Part shown: piece by piece, positions 1-5,131 of the stretch
How the letters are laid out: each line of letters starts with the position of its first letter
How positions within the stretch are numbered: the stretch's first letter is position 1
NCBI GenBank assembly: GCA_947178235.1
Contig: CAMWXQ010000115.1
Span: 1-5,131, forward strand
Length of the DNA stretch: 5,131 nt
Source of the DNA: an uncultured Muribaculaceae bacterium
GTDB taxonomy: Bacteria > Bacteroidota > Bacteroidia > Bacteroidales > Muribaculaceae
Reading direction: 5' to 3'
Translations under genes and position numbers: made by a program
The notes under the pieces: model-generated
The model's input: only the letters and a program-made list of their open reading frames with translations
Databases searched by the model: none
Told to the model about the DNA's origin: nothing

Positions 1-2
1 TT

Positions 3-35
3 TCGTCGGCAGCGTCATATGTGTATACGAGACAG
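3..35 (+). other. Nextera/Tn5 sequencing adapter (synthetic contamination)
   Basis: Bases 3-16 read TCGTCGGCAGCGTC, exactly the synthetic tail of the Illumina Nextera read-1 transposase adapter. Bases 17-35 read ATATGTGTATACGAGACAG, which is the 19-base Tn5 mosaic end with two substitutions (G to T at 18, A to C at 28). The synthetic tail joined to a mosaic end is not expected in a natural genome, so this is library adapter left on the contig end. Genomic sequence begins at about base 36. In one frame the adapter reads MCIRDS, a recurring false N-terminus in predicted proteins. Confidence 0.95.
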
Positions 36-321
36 CTCCATCACAGGCCCCTCCTACGCCTCGCGCCTCCCCAAGATACGCACAGCCCTCGCCGCCGCAC
101 GCCGCACCCTCACCGACGCGCGCCACCTCGACTGGCTCGACGCGCGCACGATGATCCTCGCCGCCCAGATAGCCCGCGAAGGGCACCCCGACGTCGCCGA
201 AAAACTCAAAAAACAAACCTTGGAAAACACCCGCTCACCCCTCCGTCAGCGCCTCATCTACGCCCACAACCGCCTCTTCGGCCGCCTCACCTTCCCCCTC
301 GTCCGCCTCCTCTTCCCATAA
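36..321 (+). CDS. 3' end of an unidentified gene (5'-truncated by contig edge)
   Basis: About 94 codons run open from the adapter junction to a TAA stop at 319-321. The ATG at 19 lies inside the adapter, so it is not the true start and the gene continues off the contig. Codons end mostly in C or G (gcc, ctc, cgc, acc), as in the other genes here, which supports real coding. The visible part is rich in Ala, Arg and Leu and looks mainly helical: a helix around DARTMILAAQIAREG, then a Lys-rich stretch (EKLKKQTLENT), then a basic, hydrophobic tail ending LVRLLFP that could touch a membrane. I do not recognise the family and assign no function. It converges with the five-gene minus-strand operon and is not part of it. 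Confidence 0.6.
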
Positions 322-330
322 TCGAACCCT

Positions 331-395
331 GGGCGCATCAGCGCCCGCTTCCCACCCCTGTTTTTTTGCTATCGTGGGCGGGGCCTGTCCCGCCC
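331..395. terminator. Convergent intergenic gap with two GC-rich inverted repeats, possible terminators
   Basis: The 74-base gap between the two convergent genes holds two perfect inverted repeats. The first is GGGCGC-ATCA-GCGCCC at 331-346 (6-bp stem, 4-nt loop). The second is GGGCGGG, a 6-nt loop, then CCCGCCC at 376-395 (7-bp stem), ending next to the wbqC-family stop codon. A run of seven T lies at 361-367, 14 nt after the first stem on the plus strand, too far for a textbook intrinsic terminator. The minus strand has no T-run after the second stem. Transcript-end function for both converging genes is therefore plausible from position but not proven. Confidence 0.35.
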
Positions 396-1004
396 TTATC
401 GGCCATTCATCCACACCTGCGCCTCGGGCCCGAGATTGAAGAGCAGATCCAACACCGAGAGCCCGCCGACGAAACCCAGCTTCCCCTCCCTCACCTGCCT
501 GTACCGCCCCTCGGCGCGGGGAGCCTCGAACACGCACTCCCTCACATCCTCCGCGCGGCACGCCGCCTCCACCCCGAGCAGACGGCGAATCTCACCGTCC
601 CACGCCAGGGCCAGGTCACGCAGCAGCGGAAACCGCTCCGTCACCCCCGCCGTCAGCATAGGCAGGAAACCATCTATATAGAACTCGAAATAAGGCGTGC
701 GCCCATACGCACTTTCGAGCGCGACGCGGTGCACATCCCACCACCCGCCGTGCTCCGAGACACGCACATCGCTCCACAGGCATCGGCTCGACCCGGGCTT
801 GGCCACAGGCACCGTCAGCTCCACACGCCCGCGCGTATCCGCGATCGCAAATCGGTGCGTACCCTTCTCGCGCTTGTCATACGGCACATCCCAGAGCTGG
901 CACGACGCACCGCTGCGCCACACATCCAGGTACTCGCCCACCGAGGCACACAGGCGGGGCCGCAGCCCCACACACCGCTCCGGCATCAGTATAGGACGCC
1001 CCAT
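396..1004 (-). CDS. WbqC-family protein
   Basis: This 202-residue protein resembles the WbqC-like family. The family was named from O-antigen loci and is common in Bacteroidota; its biochemical role is not settled, so a part in surface polysaccharide or sugar metabolism is only an inference. Family-like stretches are the N-terminal ILMP (residues 5-8), the block from CQLWDVPYDKREKGTHRF to VELTVPV (35-67), the core SEHGGWWDVHRVALESAYG followed by TPYFEFY (83-109), and the C-terminal LSVLDLLFNLGPEA (182-195). There is no signal peptide or membrane segment, so it is probably cytoplasmic. The ATG is 3 nt after the lepB stop, so it is very likely translated from the same mRNA, as the last gene of the operon. 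The length fits the family and the gene looks intact, ending in TAA. Confidence 0.85.
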   Translation of the reverse strand: MGRPILMPERCVGLRPRLCASVGEYLDVWRSGASCQLWDVPYDKREKGTHRFAIADTRGRVELTVPVAKPGSSRCLWSDVRVSEHGGWWDVHRVALESAYGRTPYFEFYIDGFLPMLTAGVTERFPLLRDLALAWDGEIRRLLGVEAACRAEDVRECVFEAPRAEGRYRQVREGKLGFVGGLSVLDLLFNLGPEAQVWMNGR

Positions 1005-1007
1005 GGC

Positions 1008-2477
1008 TCACTCGAACTTGGACGCATCCGGATTCGCATCCTTCAAGACGCGGTTCCACCGAATCTTCCCGAGCAGCCCCTTGTCCTTGTCGAACGACAC
1101 GAGCACGAGCTCCGGACGACCCACGATATGATCCTCGGGCACAAAGCCCCAGTAGCGCGAATCGAGCGAATTGTCGCGGTTGTCACCCATCATGAAGTAG
1201 TAATCCATCTTGAACGTATAGGTCTCCTGCGGACGCCCGTCGAGATAGAACACCCCGCCGCGCATCTCGGCCGTACGCTCACCCTCATAGTCGCGGATGA
1301 CGCGCCCGTAGATCTCCCACGCGCGGGGCCCCATCTTCAAGGTCGCCCCCTTCTTCGGTATCCACAGCTCGCCATAGTCCGCGCGGGTCCACCCGTCGGC
1401 CAACCCTGCGGGATAGAGCATCTCACCCGGCTGCGCAGGCATCTTCATTACCTTGGCCACATTGGGGTCAGCCTCGAGCTCGCCGACCATCGCCGCCGTC
1501 AGGGGCGCCGCATAGATCGGCGGTACAGACCCGTCCTCGTTCATCACGAAACCCAGGGCGAGCACCGAAGGCAGATCCTCGGCCGTCACGGGGACCTCGT
1601 GGCGGTCATCCACGGCCACCCCGAGCTCCTCCCACGCCGCATCGCTCATCTGTCCGCCGCGGAGCTGGAAGTAATGGTTGAACTGCACATTCTCGGGCTG
1701 CGGGAGCGCCTCGCCGTCGATATATATGACCCCGTCGCGGATCGCTATCCGCTCGCCGGGCAGACCCACGGCGCGCTTCACATAGTTCTCGCGGCGGTCT
1801 ACGGGGCGGTAGATTATCTCGCCGAACGTCTCCTTGTTCGCCTCGATCACCTCGCGCCCGTACATCTGTTTCAGCGTATAATAGTCCGGATTCTGCACCT
1901 TGGCGCACACCGTATCCCCCGCGGGGAAGTTGAACACCACGATGTCCCCGCGCTTGACATTCCCGAGCCCCGCCAGGCGGTGATAGCTCCACGTCGGCGT
2001 TTCGAGATAGCTCTTCGTGTTGAGTATCGGGAAGGTATTCTGGACCAGGGGGAAATGCACGGGCGTATTCGGCACCCTCGGCCCATAAGCCATCTTGTTC
2101 ACCCACAGATAGTCACCCACGAGCAGCGACTTTTCGAGCGACGACGACGGGATCTGATAGTTCTGACCCACGAAGGTGAAGACGAAGTAGACGATCACCA
2201 GCGCATACACGATGGCATCCACCCACCCCATCACGGCCCTCACAGCCGGATTCTTCGAGCTCTTCCACCACGTCAGCGGGATATACCCGAGGATATAGAT
2301 GTCGAGCAGCAGCAGCCACCACAGGGCCACCCACCAGTTGCCGAGCCACGCGACCCAGGCAAAGAAAACGATCGAAACCAGGCCGAACCTCACCCACCTC
2401 GTAGGCTTGGTCTCCGCCACACGCTCGCGCAGGCTCTTGCGTCCGGCGCCCTTATTCTCAGACTGTTCCATTGTCAT
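1008..2477 (-). CDS. lepB: Signal peptidase I (S26 family), long Bacteroidota type
   Basis: LepB cleaves signal peptides from exported proteins at the outer face of the inner membrane using a Ser/Lys dyad. From the chosen start it has 489 residues: a basic cytoplasmic N-terminus, hydrophobic segments at about 31-46 and 48-66, a third at about 84-104, then the active-site box IPSSSLEKSLLVGDYLWVNK (109-128), where Ser113 aligns with the nucleophile. NYVKRAVGLPGERI (231-244) carries the general-base Lys234, and GDNRDNSLDSRYWGFVP (431-447) is the conserved C-terminal box. Roughly 165 residues lie between the Lys box and this last box, which makes it longer than the E. coli enzyme, as is usual in Bacteroidota. 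The ATG at 2477 overlaps the dapB TGA (ATGA); a second ATG two codons on (2471) is also possible. Longer upstream starts would run through dapB and are rejected. Confidence 0.95.
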   Translation of the reverse strand: MTMEQSENKGAGRKSLRERVAETKPTRWVRFGLVSIVFFAWVAWLGNWWVALWWLLLLDIYILGYIPLTWWKSSKNPAVRAVMGWVDAIVYALVIVYFVFTFVGQNYQIPSSSLEKSLLVGDYLWVNKMAYGPRVPNTPVHFPLVQNTFPILNTKSYLETPTWSYHRLAGLGNVKRGDIVVFNFPAGDTVCAKVQNPDYYTLKQMYGREVIEANKETFGEIIYRPVDRRENYVKRAVGLPGERIAIRDGVIYIDGEALPQPENVQFNHYFQLRGGQMSDAAWEELGVAVDDRHEVPVTAEDLPSVLALGFVMNEDGSVPPIYAAPLTAAMVGELEADPNVAKVMKMPAQPGEMLYPAGLADGWTRADYGELWIPKKGATLKMGPRAWEIYGRVIRDYEGERTAEMRGGVFYLDGRPQETYTFKMDYYFMMGDNRDNSLDSRYWGFVPEDHIVGRPELVLVSFDKDKGLLGKIRWNRVLKDANPDASKFE

Positions 2478-3265
2478 TGTCCCAGGATTTCGTGCATCAT
2501 ATCGTCGATAGTGAAGATTCCCTTGCGGCCCGCCATCCACTCGGCGGCCATCACAGCCCCGAGCGCAAAACCGCCGCGGCTCTTGGCCGAATGGGTCAGT
2601 GTGATGGTGTCCACCTCCGAGTCCCACTCTACCGTATGGATTCCGGCGACCTCGCCGCGGCGCATGGCCGTGACGGGCAGCGTGTCGAGACCCATCTCGC
2701 CAGCCCTCAGCGCCGCCTCCGCGGCCTGACGCTCAGCCTCGGGGCTCTCGGTCCACACCTCGCCCGCACACTTCCACCCGTCGAGGGCGGCGTCCGCGGC
2801 CACGATCTCGTCGGCCATCGTGACGGCCGTCCCCGAGGGATAGTCGAGCTTGTGTACATGGTGCGTCTCGGTCAGCGTCCCGCGGTACTGCGGCAGATGG
2901 CCCATGACCGACGCCAGAAGGCGCGAGGCCATGCGCGTCACATAGACCCCGATCGAGAAGTTGGTCGCCGCGAGCAGAGCCCCGCCGTTGCGCAGGACCT
3001 CGGCGCACACCTCGTCATACGAGCCGTACCACCCCGTGCTCCCGCACACCACAGGCACCCCCATCGCCGACGCACGGCACACATTGGCCGCCGCCGTCCC
3101 CGGGGTCGTGAACTCGATGGCCACATCCGCGCTCCGGAAAGCCTCCGAGCCGATGTCGCCGCTGTTGTGCGCATCCACGATGCACACGATCTCATGCCCC
3201 CGGCCCAGGGCTGTCTGCTCGATGGCCTTACCCATCTTGCCGTGGCCTATGATAGCGATCTTCAT
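2474..3265 (-). CDS. dapB: 4-hydroxy-tetrahydrodipicolinate reductase
   Basis: DapB reduces 4-hydroxy-tetrahydrodipicolinate with NAD(P)H in the diaminopimelate/lysine pathway, supplying peptidoglycan precursors in the cytoplasm. The 263-residue protein opens with the Rossmann motif MKIAIIGHGKMGKAI (glycines 7, 9 and 12). It has the conserved CGSTGW (74-79) and NFSIGV (102-107), and the signature ETHHVHKLDYPSGTA (133-147). In that signature His135 and Lys139 align with the catalytic His159 and Lys163 of E. coli DapB, and PSGTA binds substrate. RRGEVAGIHTV (202-212) and the C-terminal FTIDDMM (251-257) also fit the family. The start at 3265 is chosen because the Rossmann strand begins there; an in-frame TTG 12 codons upstream adds a non-conserved extension. 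It lies 40 nt after the porin stop and shares ATGA with lepB. Confidence 0.97.
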   Translation of the reverse strand: MKIAIIGHGKMGKAIEQTALGRGHEIVCIVDAHNSGDIGSEAFRSADVAIEFTTPGTAAANVCRASAMGVPVVCGSTGWYGSYDEVCAEVLRNGGALLAATNFSIGVYVTRMASRLLASVMGHLPQYRGTLTETHHVHKLDYPSGTAVTMADEIVAADAALDGWKCAGEVWTESPEAERQAAEAALRAGEMGLDTLPVTAMRRGEVAGIHTVEWDSEVDTITLTHSAKSRGGFALGAVMAAEWMAGRKGIFTIDDMMHEILGQ

Positions 3266-3305
3266 ATCCGTAAAAAATAAGTTGTCGCGCCCCGAGGGCA
3301 ATATA
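3266..3305 (-). promoter_or_regulatory. Porin-dapB spacer with weak hairpin and AT-rich dapB initiation region
   Basis: Read on the minus strand, this 40-nt spacer contains GCCC-TCG-GGGC (3289-3299, 4-bp stem), then seven bases and a T-rich run (TTATTTTTTA) just before the dapB ATG. The T-rich segment is probably the AT-rich translation start region usual in Bacteroidota, where Shine-Dalgarno sites are often absent. The hairpin plus T-run could also act as a weak attenuator lowering read-through into dapB. I see no matching -33/-7 promoter pair within the spacer. Confidence 0.3.
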
Positions 3306-4334
3306 TCAGAAAACCACCACCACCTCGGCCCCGACCTTGTCGGCGGCGTCGAGCCCCGCGGGCGAGACCCCGTGGTGATAGAAATACTTCTCCCAGTTCA
3401 CCCTCAGATCACACCTCACCTTCGGCGTCACATACGACACAGTCCCGCCGACGGTCACGCGGTTGCGCGCATACTCCGTCGTTTCGAGGCGCTCACCCTT
3501 CCCGTCGCTGTGGTCGGTCATGCCGTCCCACCGCGCCTGCACCGAAGCGCGGTTGAAGACACCCCACCGCACCGGGAACAACCTGTTTCCCCACACCGTC
3601 CACGCATGGACGTCGGGGTGACGGTCGCGGGTATAGTGCTTGTAGAGATACTCACCCTGCACCTGCCACGGCCCCTGCTCCCACCCGAGCGCAACGTCAC
3701 CCTTGTTGACGCGCACGCGGTCCGGCACGACGGTCTCCCCGCCGAGCACGAGCGACACCCCGCGGCCCAGGCCCAGGGTCCCCTTGGCCGCATAGGCCAG
3801 GGTCTTGACCCAGACCTCCTGGTCCGAGATGGACGTCGGGTTGAAGGCGCCCCCTTCGAGCGTCAGCGAGCGACCTCCGCCGAGCAGGCGCGCCCAGATG
3901 AGCTTCGCACCCACCCCGCGCAGATTGTTCGCATCCTTCACGAGCGAGGCACGGTTGATGAAAATATAATTCGAGGGATTGCGGAAATTGTCCACGCCGA
4001 AAGGCATCATGAACTGCCCCCCCTGGAGGCTCAGTCCCTGCCCGAAGGCAATGCGCGCCCACGCGTCGAGGATCTTCATCTTCCCGCGGTCACACAGATC
4101 GGCCTGGATAAAATAGTCGATGGCGGACGACAGATCGCCCACCACCTTCAATCGTGCGTTTCTCACCTGGAAGCGTTCCTCGCCTCCGGCGGTTGCCATT
4201 TCATATCTTGCGCGGACCGCGCCGTGTATGCGGGGGACGAGACTCACCTGCTCCTTCTCCTCGGCCCCGGCGGCGAACACCGCCGCCACGAGAGCCACGA
4301 AGGCCACGAGCCAAAATCTCAGACACCCTTCCAT
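3306..4334 (-). CDS. Phosphate-selective porin O/P family outer-membrane protein
   Basis: This 342-residue protein appears to be an outer-membrane beta-barrel channel of the Porin O/P (OprO/OprP-like) family. Residues 1-24 form a Sec signal peptide, with a hydrophobic core FWLVAFVALVAAVF and a likely cut after AAGA. The mature part has alternating polar/hydrophobic strands, family-like blocks around RNARLKVVGDLSSAIDYFIQADL (58-80) and LSLQGGQFMMPFG (101-113), and the NPSNYIFINRAS segment (119-130). It ends in EVVVVF, with the C-terminal Phe typical of barrels handed to the BAM machinery. Phosphate selectivity cannot be inferred from the family name alone. The ATG at 4334 lies 5 nt after the sigma stop. 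A GTG at 4343, overlapping that stop as GTGA, would add three residues and is a real alternative. Co-transcription with the sigma gene is likely either way. Confidence 0.85.
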   Translation of the reverse strand: MEGCLRFWLVAFVALVAAVFAAGAEEKEQVSLVPRIHGAVRARYEMATAGGEERFQVRNARLKVVGDLSSAIDYFIQADLCDRGKMKILDAWARIAFGQGLSLQGGQFMMPFGVDNFRNPSNYIFINRASLVKDANNLRGVGAKLIWARLLGGGRSLTLEGGAFNPTSISDQEVWVKTLAYAAKGTLGLGRGVSLVLGGETVVPDRVRVNKGDVALGWEQGPWQVQGEYLYKHYTRDRHPDVHAWTVWGNRLFPVRWGVFNRASVQARWDGMTDHSDGKGERLETTEYARNRVTVGGTVSYVTPKVRCDLRVNWEKYFYHHGVSPAGLDAADKVGAEVVVVF

Positions 4335-4339
4335 ACCCG

Positions 4340-4939
4340 TCACACGGCCAGCACCATGTTCTTTTCCTTGGCTATGCGCCTCATGTTGAGCACGGCATAG
4401 CGCATACGTCCGAGCGCAGTATTGATGCTCACACCCGTCTGCTCGGCTATCTCCTTGAACGACAGATTCCTGTAGATGCGCATCACCAGCACCTCCCTCT
4501 GGGGGGCAGGCAGCGACATCACGAGGCGCCGCAGATCCTCGTCGATCTGCTCGGCTATCATCTCATCCTCCACCGTCCCGTCGCTCAGATCGCGGCGGTT
4601 CAGTGCCAGGCTCCCCTCCTCATCGGTCGACACACAGTTCTCCACGCTCTCCTGGCGGAAGTAGTCGATGATGAGATTGTGTGCGATGCGGGTCAGCCAG
4701 CCCGAGAACTTCCCGTGTTCTACGTAGCGGCCCTGCTTGATGGTCATGATTGCCTTCACAAACGTCTCCTGGAAGATGTCGTCGGCGACGTCGCGGTTGC
4801 GGACGATATGCACGATGTACGAGTACACCTTCTGCTTGTGTCGTTCCAGCAGGACGTCGAACGCATCATTATTGTTGTTGGCGTAAGCCTCTACCAGCTC
4901 CGAATCGCTCAGAGAGGTCAGCTTAGTCAGATTTTCCAT
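4340..4939 (-). CDS. ECF-type RNA polymerase sigma-70 factor
   Basis: This is a 199-residue group-4 (ECF) sigma factor that would direct core RNA polymerase to a particular promoter set. Sigma region 2 spans about residues 24-96, with the core-binding helix VADDIFQETFVKAI (51-64) and the region 2.4 helix WLTRIAHNLIIDYFRQ (81-96), which would recognise the -10 element. An acidic linker (about 97-130) follows. Region 4 covers about 133-190, with LPAPQREVLVMRIYRNLSFKEIAEQTGVSINTALGRMR, the helix-turn-helix that reads the -35 element. There is no sigma-3 domain, no C-terminal extension and no membrane segment. It is the first gene of the operon, behind a housekeeping-type Bacteroidota promoter, and is followed directly by the porin gene rather than by an anti-sigma gene. 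Its target promoters and inducing signal cannot be read from this window. Confidence 0.93.
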   Translation of the reverse strand: MENLTKLTSLSDSELVEAYANNNNDAFDVLLERHKQKVYSYIVHIVRNRDVADDIFQETFVKAIMTIKQGRYVEHGKFSGWLTRIAHNLIIDYFRQESVENCVSTDEEGSLALNRRDLSDGTVEDEMIAEQIDEDLRRLVMSLPAPQREVLVMRIYRNLSFKEIAEQTGVSINTALGRMRYAVLNMRRIAKEKNMVLAV

Positions 4940-5060
4940 TCTTCAATTAGTTTTGATTAGAGTAGAATTCCGGCTTATAGGCAATGAAGTGTTTTAAGGG
5001 TTCAATAAATAATAATGATACAAACTTTCCATCAGGCGCATCCCATGCGCCATTGACTAA
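4940..5060 (-). promoter_or_regulatory. AT-rich 5' leader of the sigma-led operon
   Basis: About 115 nt separate the predicted transcript start (near 5055) from the sigma-factor ATG. The leader is AT-rich, unlike the GC-rich genes, and carries a perfect hairpin at its 5' end. Just before the ATG the minus strand reads CTAATCAAAACTAATTGAAG, with CTAAT repeated ten bases apart and no clear Shine-Dalgarno core; an A-rich start region is usual in Bacteroidota. I see no leader-peptide gene or known riboswitch fold in it. Confidence 0.5.
5035..5051 (-). promoter_or_regulatory. Perfect hairpin at the predicted mRNA 5' end
   Basis: GGCGCAT and ATGCGCC form a perfect 7-bp inverted repeat around a 3-nt loop (GGG on the minus strand). 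It begins only about 10 nt past the -7 box, so the hairpin would sit within the first few bases of the transcript. It could protect the 5' end from RNases, or at the DNA level be an operator overlapping the start of transcription. It is GC-rich inside an AT-rich leader, which makes chance less likely. There is no T-run after it on the minus strand, so it is not a terminator. Confidence 0.5.
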
Positions 5061-5092
5061 CAAAGTTACGAAGAATCCCCCGATTTTCCAAA
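5061..5092 (-). promoter_or_regulatory. Bacteroidota primary-sigma promoter of the operon
   Basis: On the minus strand TTTG (5089-5092) is followed after exactly 20 nt by TAACTTTG (5061-5068). This matches the published Bacteroides consensus of a -33 TTTG and a -7 TAnnTTTG spaced about 19-21 nt, with every fixed base present. The start of transcription would fall near 5054-5056. It is the only such pair I found upstream of the sigma gene and would drive the whole five-gene operon. The pattern implies recognition by the primary sigma factor rather than by the ECF product itself. Confidence 0.75.
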
Positions 5093-5112
5093 CCTTTTAA
5101 CCTCTTTTAACC
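5091..5112. repeat. Short AACC-spaced direct repeats upstream of the -33 box
   Basis: On the plus strand AACC occurs at 5091, 5099 and 5109, separated by T-rich spacers (AACCTTTTAACC then TCTTTTAACC). On the minus strand this reads as two TTAAAAG units ten bases apart, about one helical turn, directly next to the -33 element. Such phasing could be an UP-like element or a regulator binding site. The repeat is short, so chance is also possible. Confidence 0.35.
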
Positions 5113-5131
5113 CACCCCCACACAATAAACC

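Noticed and set aside
17..35. Natural Tn5-like transposon end
   Set aside because: The 19-base mosaic end is joined to the purely synthetic Nextera tail at 3-16, and no transposase gene or partner end is present.
2299..2511. Small plus-strand frame opposite the lepB N-terminus
   Set aside because: It lies fully within lepB coding sequence encoding its membrane segments and shows no independent start context or recognisable product.
2478..2627. N-terminal extension of lepB upstream of 2477
   Set aside because: The extension overlaps the conserved C-terminus of dapB in another frame and has a Gly/Arg/His-rich, non-family sequence. The ATGA overlap start is far better.
21..2729. A very long plus-strand open frame opposite wbqC, lepB and part of dapB
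   Set aside because: It is antisense to three genes with clear family motifs, its product is a low-complexity Arg/Pro/His/Leu-rich sequence, and it begins in the adapter. High GC and third-position bias in the real genes remove stops from this frame.
3266..3301. Twelve-codon N-terminal extension of dapB from a TTG
   Set aside because: It would place extra residues before the first Rossmann strand, covers the AT-rich initiation region, and has no family support.
2961..4400. A long plus-strand open frame opposite dapB and the porin
   Set aside because: Its product has no recognisable domain and a composition typical of an antisense shadow; the minus-strand genes explain the same bases.
331..5051. 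Shared GGCGCATC in the hairpins at both ends of the operon (332-339 and 5035-5042)
   Set aside because: Only eight bases match, the loops and flanks differ, and such a word is expected by chance in GC-rich DNA.

Overview
The window looks like a complete short metagenomic or draft contig from a GC-rich member of the Bacteroidota (Bacteroidales-like, for example Alistipes/Rikenellaceae or a similar lineage; the genus cannot be fixed from this sequence). Three things support this: a promoter upstream of the first gene that matches the Bacteroidota pattern (TTTG, 20 nt, TAnnTTTG), a signal peptidase I of the long Bacteroidota type with the SSSLEKSL active-site box, and a phosphate-selective porin O/P family protein encoded with an ECF sigma factor, dapB, lepB and a wbqC-family gene.

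Layout, left to right. Bases 3-35 are not genomic: they match the Nextera/Tn5 sequencing adapter with two substitutions. Bases 36-321 hold the 3' end of an unrecognised plus-strand gene cut by the contig edge. Bases 322-395 are a short convergent gap with two GC-rich inverted repeats. From 396 to 4939 the minus strand carries five tightly packed genes, transcribed right to left: ECF sigma factor (4340-4939), porin O/P (3306-4334), dapB (2474-3265), lepB (1008-2477) and wbqC-family (396-1004). The junctions are a 5-nt gap (or GTGA overlap), a 40-nt gap, an ATGA overlap and a 3-nt gap, so they most likely form one operon. Bases 4940-5131 are the AT-rich leader and promoter region of that operon.

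The operon has a cell-envelope theme: a membrane protease that releases exported proteins (LepB), an outer-membrane porin, the reductase that feeds diaminopimelate into peptidoglycan and lysine (DapB), and a WbqC-family protein often found near surface-polysaccharide genes, all led by an ECF sigma factor. No anti-sigma factor is visible in the window. I found no CRISPR array, tRNA, rRNA, insertion sequence or phage gene, and nothing here needs a new biological system to explain it. The points most worth a second look are the adapter at the left end, the perfect hairpin at the predicted 5' end of the operon mRNA, and the sigma-led envelope operon itself.
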